Shown: in pieces, positions 17,413 through 27,498 of the stretch | Layout: every line of letters starts with the position of its first letter | Position numbering within the stretch: position 1 is the stretch's first letter | Assembly: GCA_963806145.1 (NCBI GenBank) | Contig: CAWDXD010000006.1 | Location: forward strand, 1 to 64,000 | Origin: DASXKD01 sp963806145 | Lineage (GTDB): Bacteria; Actinomycetota; Actinomycetes; Streptosporangiales; Streptosporangiaceae | Direction: 5' to 3' | Length of the DNA stretch: 64,000 nucleotides | Made by a program: the position numbers and the translations under genes | The notes under the pieces: model-generated | Database searches by the model: none | The model's input: the letters and a program-made list of their open reading frames with translations, nothing else | What the model was told of the DNA's origin: nothing

Positions 17413-18456
17413 GTGCTCACCGGGGACCTGGACCGGCTGCTCGCGGCGGAGATCAGCGCCCTGGCGCCGCCCGCGATCACGACAGCGGGAACCTGGCAGC
17501 CCGCCCCGCCGGACAGCGCGCCGGCGCCGGGCACCTACGGCACGCCCGTCGCGTTCCGCCTGGCGGGCGATCACCCCGGGGGGCCGTTGCGGATCGCGAT
17601 GACGCTCGCGGCCGCGCTCCGCCGGGCCGAATGGGTCCGTTCCGCGACCGTGACCGGCGGGTACGTGACCGTCAGCGTCACGGAGGACGCACTTGCCCGG
17701 CTCGCCATCCGCATCACCGCGGCCGGGCCCGGGTGCGCGCGCAGCACGGCGATGGCCGGCACCGCTATCCCCGCACCGCCAGAGCCGGACCTGGCCGCGG
17801 CACCCGGCTGGGCGGACGCGCGGCGGCGTCTCGCCGCGTTCCTGACCGGCCGGCTGGCCGAGGCGGCCGGTGCGCGCACCTTCCCCTCCCTTCATGCCGA
17901 ACGAGACCCCGTGCCCGGCCCGGGTGCCGGCCGGGGAACCGGCCCCGTGACGGACGCCATCGACTTCGCCGGGGCCGGTGCGATCCGCTATGCGCTGGCC
18001 CGGATACCGCCCGGCGCCCCGGCGCGGGTGGACCCCGGCCACGCCGCGCAGCGCCGCCTGGACATCCCCGCCTATGCTGTCCGGTACGCGCACGCGCACG
18101 CTGTGTCCGCCCTGCGCCAGGCCGCTGACCTCGGCCTGAGCCTGGGAGAGGCGGCGGAGTTCGGCCCGCGGCTGCTCGCGCACCCCAGCGAGCGGGTGCT
18201 GCTCGACGAACTGTCCTGGCTCCCCGAACGGGTGGCCGGGGCGGCGCGGCGGGCCCGGCCGGACGTATTCCCGCGCTACCTTGAACGGCTGGCCGGTGCG
18301 TACTTCGACTGCCAGGAGCTGTGCCCGGCAGCGTGGCCGGGCATGAGGGCGGGCGGGCCCGAGATCGTTGCCCGCCTCTGGCTGGCCGCCGCCAGCGCCA
18401 CCGCGCTGCGCGCGGGCCTGGACCTGCTCGGCGTGGACGCGCCAGACAGACTCTGA
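17413..18456 (+). CDS. DALR anticodon-binding-domain protein (ArgRS-like, no catalytic domain)
   Basis: A 347-residue protein. The N-terminal part (YGTPVAFRLAG, MTLAAALRRAEWV, YVTVSVTEDAL) resembles the ArgRS additional domain. The C-terminal half (YAVRYAHAHAVSALRQAADL, HPSERVLLDELSWLPERV, FPRYLERLAGAYFDCQ) resembles the DALR domain of arginyl-tRNA synthetase. The Rossmann catalytic domain with HIGH and KMSKS motifs is absent, so it cannot aminoacylate. Similar proteins occur next to lysA in actinobacteria; their role is unknown. GTG start, apparently leaderless; 27 nt before lysA, so probably the first gene of the lysA-hom-thrC-thrB operon. Confidence 0.75.
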   Translation: MLTGDLDRLLAAEISALAPPAITTAGTWQPAPPDSAPAPGTYGTPVAFRLAGDHPGGPLRIAMTLAAALRRAEWVRSATVTGGYVTVSVTEDALARLAIRITAAGPGCARSTAMAGTAIPAPPEPDLAAAPGWADARRRLAAFLTGRLAEAAGARTFPSLHAERDPVPGPGAGRGTGPVTDAIDFAGAGAIRYALARIPPGAPARVDPGHAAQRRLDIPAYAVRYAHAHAVSALRQAADLGLSLGEAAEFGPRLLAHPSERVLLDELSWLPERVAGAARRARPDVFPRYLERLAGAYFDCQELCPAAWPGMRAGGPEIVARLWLAAASATALRAGLDLLGVDAPDRL

Positions 18457-18483
18457 CCCGGGGAACCCAACCAGGAGGAGCCA

Positions 18484-19935
18484 GTGAGCCGAGTCGCTCA
18501 CCCGGCCGGGCCGCGCCACGCGGACGTGCTGCCCGCCGAGCACCCGCCCGCGCCCCCGGCCGACCTGAACGCGCTCGACCCGGCGATCTGGCCGCGCGGC
18601 GCGCGGCGCACCGACGGGGCCCTCACCGTCGGCGGCATCGACGTACGTGACCTGGCCGGGCAGTACGGCACCCCGGTGTTCGTCCTGGACGAGGAGGACT
18701 TCCGCGGCCGGTGCCGCGACTTCATCCAGGCGTTCGGCGGCCAGGCGGCCGTGTTCTACGCGGCCAAGGCGTTCTGCTGCCGCGGGGTGCTGCGCTGGGC
18801 CGCCGGCGAGGGCCTCGGCGTGGACGTGTGCACCGGCGGGGAACTCGAGGTCGCGCTGCAGGCCGGGGTCGACCCGGCCATGATCACCATGCACGGCAGC
18901 AACAAACTGCTGACCGAGCTGGAGCGCGCGGTGGCCACGGGCGTGGGTCACGTGGTGGTCGACTCGTACGAGGAAATCGCCCGGCTCGCCTACGTCACCG
19001 AGGAACGCGATGGCCTGCCGGGCGGCGGCCAGCCGGCGGAGCATCGTAGTGCAGCGGAAAACAGCAGTGCGGGACGGCCGCCGCGGGTCCTGGTGCGGGT
19101 CACCACCGGCGTGGAAGCGCACACACACGAGTTCGTGGCGACGGCGCACGACGACCAGAAGTTCGGCTTCTCGCTGTCCTCAGGCGCGGCCGACGAGGCG
19201 GTGCGCCGCGTGCTCGCCGCGCCGTCACTGGACTTCGCCGGGCTGCACTCGCACATCGGGTCGCAGATCTACGACACGGCGGGGTTCGACGTGGCCGCGC
19301 ACCGCGTGCTGGAACTCGCCGCGCGGATCCGCGCCGAGCACGGCGTGCACATCGACGAGCTTGACCTCGGCGGCGGCTTCGGCATCGCCTACGTGCCGCA
19401 GGACGACCCGGCGGACATCAAGGTGGTCGCGCAGAGCCTGCACGACATCGTCCGCGCCCAGTGCGCGGCGGCGGGCCTGGACGTGCCGCGGCTCACCGTC
19501 GAGCCCGGCCGGGCGATCGCCGGGCCGGGCACCATTACCCTGTATGAGGTCGGGACCATCAAGGACGTGGACGGGCTGCGCAGCTATGTCAGCGTCGATG
19601 GCGGCATGAGCGACAACATCAGAACGGCGCTGTACGGGGCGGAATACACGTGTGCGCTGGCCTCCCGGGAGTCGGCCGCGCCGCCGATGTTGTCCCGGCT
19701 GGTCGGCAGGCACTGCGAGAGCGGGGACATCGTGGTCAGGGACACCTACCTGCCGGCCGACCTCGCGCCGGGGGACCTGGTCGCGGTGGCGGCCACCGGC
19801 GCGTACTGCTACTCGATGGCGAGCAACTACAATCACGTGCCGCGGCCGCCCGTGGTCAGCGTCCGCGACGGCGCCGCCCGCGTCCTGCTCCGCAGGGAAA
19901 CCCCGGAAGACCTGCTCAGCCTGGATGAAGGATGA
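18484..19935 (+). CDS. lysA: Diaminopimelate decarboxylase
   Basis: A 483-residue fold-type III PLP enzyme that decarboxylates meso-diaminopimelate to L-lysine, the last step of lysine synthesis. K95 in FYAAKAFCC binds PLP. HSHIGSQI, GGGFGIAY and EPGRAIAGPG bind the cofactor phosphate, and CESGD carries the catalytic Cys of the partner subunit. An insertion of about 25 residues near position 178 (GQPAEHRSAAENSSAGRPP) is longer than usual and probably a surface loop. GTG start with AGGAGG 6 nt upstream. The stop codon overlaps the ATG of hom. Confidence 0.95.
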   Translation: MSRVAHPAGPRHADVLPAEHPPAPPADLNALDPAIWPRGARRTDGALTVGGIDVRDLAGQYGTPVFVLDEEDFRGRCRDFIQAFGGQAAVFYAAKAFCCRGVLRWAAGEGLGVDVCTGGELEVALQAGVDPAMITMHGSNKLLTELERAVATGVGHVVVDSYEEIARLAYVTEERDGLPGGGQPAEHRSAAENSSAGRPPRVLVRVTTGVEAHTHEFVATAHDDQKFGFSLSSGAADEAVRRVLAAPSLDFAGLHSHIGSQIYDTAGFDVAAHRVLELAARIRAEHGVHIDELDLGGGFGIAYVPQDDPADIKVVAQSLHDIVRAQCAAAGLDVPRLTVEPGRAIAGPGTITLYEVGTIKDVDGLRSYVSVDGGMSDNIRTALYGAEYTCALASRESAAPPMLSRLVGRHCESGDIVVRDTYLPADLAPGDLVAVAATGAYCYSMASNYNHVPRPPVVSVRDGAARVLLRRETPEDLLSLDEG

Positions 19936-21233
19936 CTGCCTCGAACCGGCCGCTGAAGGTGGCGCTGCTGGGCTGCGGCATCGTCGGCTCCGAGGTGTAC
20001 CGGCTGATCGGTGACCAGGCCGCCGACCTGGCCGCCCGGGTCGGCGCGCCGGTGCAGGTGGCCGGGGTCGCGGTGCGCCGGCCGGGCCGGGCCCGCGGCG
20101 TGACCGTGGATCCGGGGCTGCTCACGGCCGACGCCCCCGGCCTGGTCAGCCGGGACGACATCGACATCGTGGTGGAGGTCATCGGCGGCATCGAGCCGGC
20201 CCGGTCCCTGCTGCTCACCGCCCTGGGATCCGGCAAGGCCGTGGTCACCGCCAACAAGGCGCTGCTCGCCGAGGACGGCATGACGCTGCATGACGCGGCG
20301 CGCGCCGGCGGGGCCGACCTTTATTACGAGGCGTCCGTGGCCGGGGCGATCCCGTTGCTGCGGCCGCTGCGTGAGTCGCTGGCCGGGGACGCGGTGCACC
20401 GGGTACTCGGGATCGTCAACGGCACGACCAACTACATCCTCGACCAGATGGACACCTCCGGTGCCGGGTTCGCCGACGCGCTGGAAGAGGCCCAGGCACT
20501 GGGTTATGCCGAAGCGGACCCGACCGCCGATGTGGAAGGGTTCGACGCCGCCGCCAAGGCCGCGATCCTGGCCGGGCTGGCGTTCCACACCAGGGTCGAT
20601 GCCGCCGACGTGCACCGGGAGGGGATCACCGGCGTCACCCCGGCCGACATCGCCAGCGCGCGCACGCTGGGCCACGTGGTCAAGCTGCTGGCGATCTGTG
20701 AGCGCGGCGACGGCGGCGTCTCGGTGCGGGTGCACCCGGCGATGATCCCGCGCGCGCACCCGCTGGCCGGGGTCCGTGAGGCCTACAACGCCGTGTTCGT
20801 CGAGGCGGAATCCGCGGGCAGGCTGATGTTCTACGGGGCCGGCGCCGGCGGCGTTCCGACCGCCAGCGCCGTGCTCGGCGACATCGTCGCGGTCGCCCGC
20901 AACCGGCTGGCCGGCACCCGCGGCCCGGACGCGACGACCTACGCCGACCTGCCCGCGCTGCCCATGGGCCGGGCGCTGACCCGCTACCACATCTCCCTGG
21001 ACGTGGCCGACAAGCCGGGCGTGCTGGCCAGGGTCGCCGAGGCGTTCGCCCGGCACGACGTGTCGATCAAGGCGGTGCGCCAGGAGGGCAGGGGCGACGA
21101 CGCCCAGCTCGTCATCGTCACCCACGCGGCGCCCGACGCGGCGCTGGCCGCCTGCGTGGCCGACCTCGGCGCCATGGACGCGGTCCGCGCGGTCGCCAGC
21201 GTGATGCGGGTCGAGGGGGAGAGCGACGAATGA
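19932..21233 (+). CDS. hom: Homoserine dehydrogenase
   Basis: A 433-residue enzyme reducing aspartate semialdehyde to homoserine, the entry to threonine, methionine and isoleucine. N-terminal NAD(P) fold (VALLGCGIVGSEVYRL), catalytic block GIVNGTTNYIL with EAQALGYAEADPTADVEG, and a C-terminal ACT domain (about 350-430; DKPGVLARVAEAFARHDVSI) that normally gives threonine feedback inhibition. It overlaps lysA by ATGA and thrC by ATGA, so it is translationally coupled to both. Confidence 0.95.
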   Translation: MTASNRPLKVALLGCGIVGSEVYRLIGDQAADLAARVGAPVQVAGVAVRRPGRARGVTVDPGLLTADAPGLVSRDDIDIVVEVIGGIEPARSLLLTALGSGKAVVTANKALLAEDGMTLHDAARAGGADLYYEASVAGAIPLLRPLRESLAGDAVHRVLGIVNGTTNYILDQMDTSGAGFADALEEAQALGYAEADPTADVEGFDAAAKAAILAGLAFHTRVDAADVHREGITGVTPADIASARTLGHVVKLLAICERGDGGVSVRVHPAMIPRAHPLAGVREAYNAVFVEAESAGRLMFYGAGAGGVPTASAVLGDIVAVARNRLAGTRGPDATTYADLPALPMGRALTRYHISLDVADKPGVLARVAEAFARHDVSIKAVRQEGRGDDAQLVIVTHAAPDAALAACVADLGAMDAVRAVASVMRVEGESDE

Positions 21234-22294
21234 AACACCGTGCTGACGGCGGCGGGGTGATCCGCCGGTTCCGGGACTGGCTCCCGGTGCCGCAGGACGC
21301 GCCGGTGATATCCCTCGGCGAGGGGTCCACCCCGCTGATCCCCGCGCCGGTGCTGTCGGAGAAGACCGGGTGCGAGGTCTACCTCAAGGTCGAGGGCGCC
21401 AACCCGACCGCCTCGTTCAAGGACCGGGGCATGACGGTCGCGGTGAGCATGGCCGCCGCGCAGGGCGCGAAGGCGGTGATCTGCGCCTCCACCGGCAACA
21501 CCAGTGCCAGCGCCGCCGCCTACGCCGCCCGGGCCGGGCTCACCTGCGCGGTGCTGGTGCCGCGCGGCAAGATCGCCCTCGGCAAGCTGGCCCAGGCCCT
21601 GGTGCACGGCGCCAGGCTGCTGCAGGTGGACGGCAACTTCGACGACTGCCTGGAACTGGCCCGCAAGCTCGCCAGCGACCACCCGGTCGCCCTGGTCAAC
21701 TCGGTGAACCCCTACCGCCTGGAAGGCCAGAAGACGGCCGCGTTCGAGATCATCGAGGCACTCGGCGACGCCCCGGACGTGCACTGCCTGCCGGTAGGCA
21801 ACGCCGGGAACATCACCGCCTACTGGATGGGCTACCGCGAGTACGCGAAGGCGGGCAAGGCGGCACGGACGCCGCGGATGTTCGGGTTCCAGGCCAGCGG
21901 GGCCTCGCCCATCGTCCGCGGGGAGCCGGTGCTGGCGCCGGTCACGATCGCGACCGCGATCAGGATCGGCAACCCGGCCTCCTGGCGGCTGGCCGAGGAG
22001 GCCAGGGACACCTCCGGCGGGCTGATCGCTTCGGTGACCGACCGCCAGATCCTGTCCGCCTACCGGCTGCTGGCCGCCAAGGAGGCGGTGTTCGGCGAAC
22101 TGGCGTCCGCCGCGGGGGTGGCCGGGCTGCTCCAGGCAAGCGAGAGCGGGCAGCTTGACGCGGGCTCCGTGGTCGTCTGCACTATCACGGGCAACGGGCT
22201 GAAGGATCCGGGCTGGGCGGTGTCCGCCGCGCCCGCACCGGTGACGATCCCCGTGGACGCGGCGACCGCGGCGGCCGAACTCGGGCTGGCCTGA
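21230..22294 (+). CDS. thrC: Threonine synthase
   Basis: A 354-residue PLP enzyme converting O-phosphohomoserine to threonine. LGEGSTPLIPAP, PLP lysine K64 in NPTASFKDRGM, the serine-rich CASTGNTSASAAAYAARAG, the glycine-rich PVGNAGNITAYWMGY, and a C-terminal CTITGNGLKDP are all typical of the short actinobacterial form. Coupled to hom by a 4-nt overlap; thrB follows after 16 nt. Confidence 0.95.
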   Translation: MKHRADGGGVIRRFRDWLPVPQDAPVISLGEGSTPLIPAPVLSEKTGCEVYLKVEGANPTASFKDRGMTVAVSMAAAQGAKAVICASTGNTSASAAAYAARAGLTCAVLVPRGKIALGKLAQALVHGARLLQVDGNFDDCLELARKLASDHPVALVNSVNPYRLEGQKTAAFEIIEALGDAPDVHCLPVGNAGNITAYWMGYREYAKAGKAARTPRMFGFQASGASPIVRGEPVLAPVTIATAIRIGNPASWRLAEEARDTSGGLIASVTDRQILSAYRLLAAKEAVFGELASAAGVAGLLQASESGQLDAGSVVVCTITGNGLKDPGWAVSAAPAPVTIPVDAATAAAELGLA

Positions 22295-22310
22295 TGGGAT
22301 CGGTGGCCGG

Positions 22311-23402
22311 GTGAACTGGGCACGCTCGCCCGCCGTGGTGCGGGCTCCCGCGACCAGCGCCAACCTGGGACCAGGTTTTGACGCGTTCGGGCTTGCGCTG
22401 GGACTGCACGACCAGCTCGAGGCCAGGGTGACCGGCGGCGGGCTGGCCGTGGAGGTCCACGGCGAGGGCGAGGAGACTGCGGGAGCGGGGGAACGGCACC
22501 TGGTGGTCACCGCGATGCGGGCCGCGTTCTGCGCGATGGGCGGCCAGCCGCCCGGGATCGCCCTGCGCTGCACCAACAGGATCCCGCACGGGCGGGGGCT
22601 CGGCTCGTCGGCGGCCGCCGTGGTGTCCGGGATCCTGGCCGCCCGGGCCCTGCTGGCCGACGGCACGGACCGGCTGCCGGGCGCCGGGGTGCTCCGGCTC
22701 GCCGTGGATCTCGAAGGGCACCCCGACAACGTGGCGGCCTGCCTGGCGGGCGGGCTCACCGTCGCCTGGCGGCCCGGCGTGACCGGCGGGGCCGTGAGCC
22801 TGCTCCGGCTCGACGTGCTCGCTGCGATCACGGCCGTGGCCTGCGTGGCGCCCACCGCCATGGCGACGCACGAGGCGCGGGCCGCCCTGCCCGCGTCGGT
22901 CCCGCACGCGGACGCGGCGGCCAACGCGGCCCGCAGTGCGCTGCTGGTGGCCGCGCTCACCCGCGACCCGGCGGTGCTCTTCGACGCCACCGAGGATTAC
23001 CTGCACCAGCGGTACCGTGCGGCGGCCATGCCACCGACCGCCGACCTGCTGGCCAGGCTGCGCCGGGCCGGGGTGGCGGCGGTCATGTCCGGGGCGGGCC
23101 CGAGCGTTCTGGCCCTCGGCCTGGCGGACGCCCGGCCCGGCCTGGCGGTCGTGGATTCAATCGCGCGGGAAACGGGTATCGCTTGGCGTGTAACCCCCCT
23201 CAAGGTCGACCGGCAGGGTGCCACCGTCCAGCCTGGCGGGACCGGTGAACCTGCGCCGGAGACCGCGCGGCAAGGGCGACCCACGAACCAGGACCCTGAG
23301 CCTGGCGTGCTCCCTGCGGGAGGGTCCACGCAGGGTCGGGCGACAAATCCGGCGACATACGGACCACAGTCAAGGGAATGCCGTGGGCTCTTATGGTGTT
23401 AG
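22311..23402 (+). CDS. thrB: Homoserine kinase
   Basis: A 363-residue GHMP kinase making the substrate of ThrC. N-terminal VRAPATSANLGPGFDAFGLA, the ATP loop PHGRGLGSSAAAVV (about 92-105) and the C-terminal VAAVMSGAGPSVLAL are all present. Family members end near residue 305; the last 55 residues are a polar, Pro/Gly-rich tail (QPGGTGEPAPETARQG) without known function. GTG start with GGTGG-type sequence upstream. Last gene of the lysA-hom-thrC-thrB operon. Confidence 0.9.
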   Translation: MNWARSPAVVRAPATSANLGPGFDAFGLALGLHDQLEARVTGGGLAVEVHGEGEETAGAGERHLVVTAMRAAFCAMGGQPPGIALRCTNRIPHGRGLGSSAAAVVSGILAARALLADGTDRLPGAGVLRLAVDLEGHPDNVAACLAGGLTVAWRPGVTGGAVSLLRLDVLAAITAVACVAPTAMATHEARAALPASVPHADAAANAARSALLVAALTRDPAVLFDATEDYLHQRYRAAAMPPTADLLARLRRAGVAAVMSGAGPSVLALGLADARPGLAVVDSIARETGIAWRVTPLKVDRQGATVQPGGTGEPAPETARQGRPTNQDPEPGVLPAGGSTQGRATNPATYGPQSRECRGLLWC

Positions 23403-23791
23403 GCTGGGTGCTGCACCAGGTGCCCCGCCGTCGGGGCAAGTGCTCGCCCGTCATCTGCCGCGTTACCGGCTGTATGGTCGGCTGTGGTCGGTGATTCCCT
23501 GTCAGCAAATCTTCGGACCGCCTCTTCCCCTCCGCCGCTGCTGGCGCGGGATAGGGCCTTGAAGAAATGCGACAGGGCCCGAGGTTCGGGCGAGAGAGGT
23601 GTGCCGTGCGGGCCGGTCCGGGCTCTCGTCTTCGGGGGCGCCAATGTGGTCTGGACTCCGCGGGCACACAGCACCCCGAGACGGCGCCAGGCCGCGTTTG
23701 GTGCACAACTTGGCCCGGTCAACTCGCCGGGCTGTAACACCGGGTCGACCGGCTCGCGTAGCCGGCGCCTGAGTTCTGGGAAGGACCCCTC
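23403..23791. promoter_or_regulatory. Long rho leader/promoter region
   Basis: About 390 nt between thrB and rho with no supported gene. TATGGT near 23474 could be a -10 box, which would give a rho leader of about 300 nt. Rho genes in other bacteria are often autoregulated through such leaders; I see no defined structure that proves it here. Confidence 0.35.
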
Positions 23792-25825
23792 GTGAGCGAA
23801 CCCACCGAGTTCTTCACCGGTACCCGGGATCTGCCCGGGGACGCCCCGCAGCGGTCTGATCCGCCCGAGCCACGGTCCGGCACCGCTGCCGCGACCGCTC
23901 CGGCGGCGCAGGCGCCGGGTGACGGGGCACGTCCCCCGGGCCGTGGGCTGACCAGCATGCTGCTGCCTGAACTGCAGCGGGTGGCGCAGTCCATGGGTAT
24001 CACCGGGGTAGGCCGGATGCGCAAGAGCCAGCTCATTGAGGCGATCCAGAGCCGGCAGGGCGGACCGGCCGCCGGCCCCGCGCGCTCGCGGACCGCGAGC
24101 GCCGCACTTGACCATTCCGCCACGCGGGGCGCGCCCGCGGGAGCCGACGCACCCCGCCGCCGTGAGCAGGAAACCATGGAACCTGACAGAACCATTCAGC
24201 CAGCCTCGGGGGAGGGCAGCCAGGCCGCCACGTCCGGCCGGGACATGCGGGCCGGCTCGGCACCGGGCGCCAACGGCGGCCCCAGCCAGTTGACGTTCGC
24301 TCCGGCGGCGGAAACCGCCCGCTCCGCGGCCCCGGCGGGCGAGGCCCCGCCCGGCGGCGGCGCGCGCGAAGCCGCGGGCGATGGCCAGGCGGCCGGCGAC
24401 GGCCAGCCTGCCGGTGACGGCCCGCGCGAGCGGCCGCGGCGGCGCAACAACAACGTGCGCCGCGACGACAACGGGCGCCGCGACGACGCCCCGCGCGGGG
24501 GCGAGGCTCGCGACCAGGCGGAGCAGCGGTCCGACCAGGGCCGGGACGGCTCCCGTGGCGGTGCGCCCGCCGACCAGGGCGGTCGCGGCGACGACGACGA
24601 CCGCGGCGGCCGGCGCAACCGGGACCGGTTCCGCAACCGCAACCGGCGCCGTGGCGAGCGCACCGGCGAGGCCGAGCCGGTGATCACCGAGGATGACGTG
24701 CTCATCCCGATCGCGGGCATCCTCGACGTGCTCGACAACTACGCGTTCATCCGCACCACCGGCTACCTGCCCGGGCCCAACGACGTGTACGTGTCCCTGT
24801 CCCAGGTGCGCAGGCACGGCCTGCGCAAGGGCGACGTCATCGAGGGCGCGGTGCGCCAGCCGCGCGAGGGGGAGCGGCGGGAGAAGTTCAACGCCCTGGT
24901 CCGGCTGGACAAGGTGAACGGCCTCGACCCGGAGGCATCCCGGGCCCGGCCGGAGTTCTCCAAGCTGGTGCCGCTGTACCCGCAGGACCGGCTGCGCCTG
25001 GAGACCGACCCCGGAGTGCTGACCACGCGGATCATCGACCTGGTCAGCCCGATCGGCAAGGGCCAGCGCGGGCTCATCGTGTCACCGCCCAAGGCGGGCA
25101 AGACGATGATCCTGCAGGCGATCGCGAACGCGATCACCAAGAACAACCCGGAATGCCACCTGATGGTCGTGCTCGTGGACGAGCGGCCTGAAGAGGTCAC
25201 CGACATGCAGCGGACGGTCAAGGGCGAAGTGATCCACTCGACCTTCGACCGCCCCGCCGAGGACCACACCACGGTCGCGGAACTGTCCATCGAGCGGGCC
25301 AAGCGGCTCGTGGAGATGGGCCACGACGTGGTCGTGCTGCTCGACTCCATCACCCGGCTCGGGCGCGCCTACAACCTGGCCGCCCCGGCGAGCGGCCGGA
25401 TCATGTCCGGCGGTGTGGACTCCACCGCGCTCTACCCGCCGAAGAAGTTCTTCGGCGCGGCGCGCAACATCGAGCACGGCGGCTCGCTGACCATCCTGGC
25501 CACCGCCCTCATCGAGACCGGATCCCGCGCGGACGAGGTCATCTTTGAGGAGTTCAAGGGCACCGGCAACATGGAACTGCGACTGCGCAGGGAACTCGCC
25601 GACAAGCGGATCTTCCCGGCCATCGACATCGACGCGTCCAGCACCCGCAAGGAGGAGATCCTCCTGACGCCGGAGGAGCTGAAGATCGTCTGGCAGCTCC
25701 GCCGGGTGCTCCACGCGCTGGAGCCGCAGCAGGCGCTCGAGGTGCTCCTGGACCGGATGAAGGGCACCAAGAGCAACGCGGAGTTCCTGCTCCAGGTCCA
25801 GAAGACCACGGTCAGCAACAGCTAA
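23792..25825 (+). CDS. rho: Transcription termination factor Rho
   Basis: A 677-residue RNA helicase. After a short head, the Rho N-terminal helix bundle (LLPELQRVAQSMGITGVGRM, about 50-90) is followed by about 200 residues of disordered, Gly/Arg/Asp-rich insert (RRNNNVRRDDNGRRDD, RNRDRFRNRNRRRGERTG) typical of high-GC actinobacteria. The cold-shock-like RNA-binding domain (GILDVLDNYAFIRTTGYLPG) and the ATPase follow, with Walker A SPPKAGKTMIL near 430-440, VVLLDSITRLGRAYN and the C-terminal LLDRMKGTKSNAEFL. The insert is known to add RNA binding or phase separation in relatives. GTG start with GGAAGGA upstream. Confidence 0.97.
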   Translation: MSEPTEFFTGTRDLPGDAPQRSDPPEPRSGTAAATAPAAQAPGDGARPPGRGLTSMLLPELQRVAQSMGITGVGRMRKSQLIEAIQSRQGGPAAGPARSRTASAALDHSATRGAPAGADAPRRREQETMEPDRTIQPASGEGSQAATSGRDMRAGSAPGANGGPSQLTFAPAAETARSAAPAGEAPPGGGAREAAGDGQAAGDGQPAGDGPRERPRRRNNNVRRDDNGRRDDAPRGGEARDQAEQRSDQGRDGSRGGAPADQGGRGDDDDRGGRRNRDRFRNRNRRRGERTGEAEPVITEDDVLIPIAGILDVLDNYAFIRTTGYLPGPNDVYVSLSQVRRHGLRKGDVIEGAVRQPREGERREKFNALVRLDKVNGLDPEASRARPEFSKLVPLYPQDRLRLETDPGVLTTRIIDLVSPIGKGQRGLIVSPPKAGKTMILQAIANAITKNNPECHLMVVLVDERPEEVTDMQRTVKGEVIHSTFDRPAEDHTTVAELSIERAKRLVEMGHDVVVLLDSITRLGRAYNLAAPASGRIMSGGVDSTALYPPKKFFGAARNIEHGGSLTILATALIETGSRADEVIFEEFKGTGNMELRLRRELADKRIFPAIDIDASSTRKEEILLTPEELKIVWQLRRVLHALEPQQALEVLLDRMKGTKSNAEFLLQVQKTTVSNS

Positions 25826-25921
25826 CGGCCACCCCGGCCAGAGCTGGGAATCTTCGCGGCCCGCCGCATGTTCTTGGCTCTGGCACACTACGTAAGGCAT
25901 AAGCGGTACCGGTTCACGCCC

Positions 25922-25938
25922 CGCCGGATCATCCGGCG
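25922..25938. promoter_or_regulatory. Palindrome upstream of rpmE
   Basis: Perfect inverted repeat CGCCGGAT-C-ATCCGGCG, 33 nt before the rpmE start. It could be an operator or a small leader hairpin for ribosomal protein L31; no regulator is identified. Confidence 0.4.
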
Positions 25939-25970
25939 CGGCGACCCGGCGACCAGGCAGGAGTATTTAC

Positions 25971-26189
25971 GTGAAGCCCGACATTCACCCGGACTACGTG
26001 GTGACGACGGTGACCTGCTCGTGCGGGAACACCTTCACCACGCGGTCGACGGCACGCAGCGGCAGCATCCACGCCGAGGTCTGCTCGGACTGCCACCCGT
26101 TCTACACCGGCAAGCAGAAGATCCTCGACACCGGCGGCCGGGTGGCCCGCTTCGAGCGGCAGTTCGGCAAGAAGGCGCCCAGCAAGTAG
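25971..26189 (+). CDS. rpmE: 50S ribosomal protein L31 (zinc-binding type)
   Basis: A 72-residue protein: MKPDIHPDYVVTTVTCSCGN, then HAEVCSDCHPFYTGKQK and a basic tail. The CxC and CxxC cysteines bind zinc, marking it as the zinc-containing L31, which is swapped for a zinc-free paralogue under zinc starvation in many bacteria. GTG start with GGCAGGAG about 9 nt upstream. It sits between rho and prfA as in other actinobacteria and is followed by a strong hairpin. Confidence 0.95.
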   Translation: MKPDIHPDYVVTTVTCSCGNTFTTRSTARSGSIHAEVCSDCHPFYTGKQKILDTGGRVARFERQFGKKAPSK

Positions 26190-26197
26190 CTTGACCC

Positions 26198-26244
26198 AGA
26201 TCACCGTGCCAGGAGGCCCGCGACGCCTCCCGGCACGGTGATCT
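26198..26244 (+). terminator. Long hairpin after rpmE
   Basis: The arms AGATCACCGTGCC (26198-26210) and GGCACGGTGATCT (26232-26244) pair perfectly over 13 bp and continue inward with GGAGGC/GCCTCC after a single mismatched pair. It starts 8 nt after the rpmE stop codon and has no T-run. Confidence 0.8.
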
Positions 26245-26386
26245 TGGCCGTCTACAGGAGATACGGGGCCATAGGCGCCCCAGGCCAGCACGGCCAAGTC
26301 GCCGTGACGAAGGAACGGGGACTTGAGCCATCGGGGGGTTCCGGGGGGTCGCTCCCCCGGGCCAGTACTGCATGAAAGGGATAACG

Positions 26387-27457
<1,071 letters not shown>

Positions 27458-27498
27458 TTCCAGCGGCCGGTGGCCGCCGCCAGCCCGGCAGGCACGCG

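Noticed and set aside
17362..19149. 595-codon minus-strand open frame
   Set aside because: Antisense to the DALR gene and lysA; shadow.
20984..22990. 668-codon minus-strand open frame
   Set aside because: Antisense to hom, thrC and thrB, which have full sets of conserved motifs.
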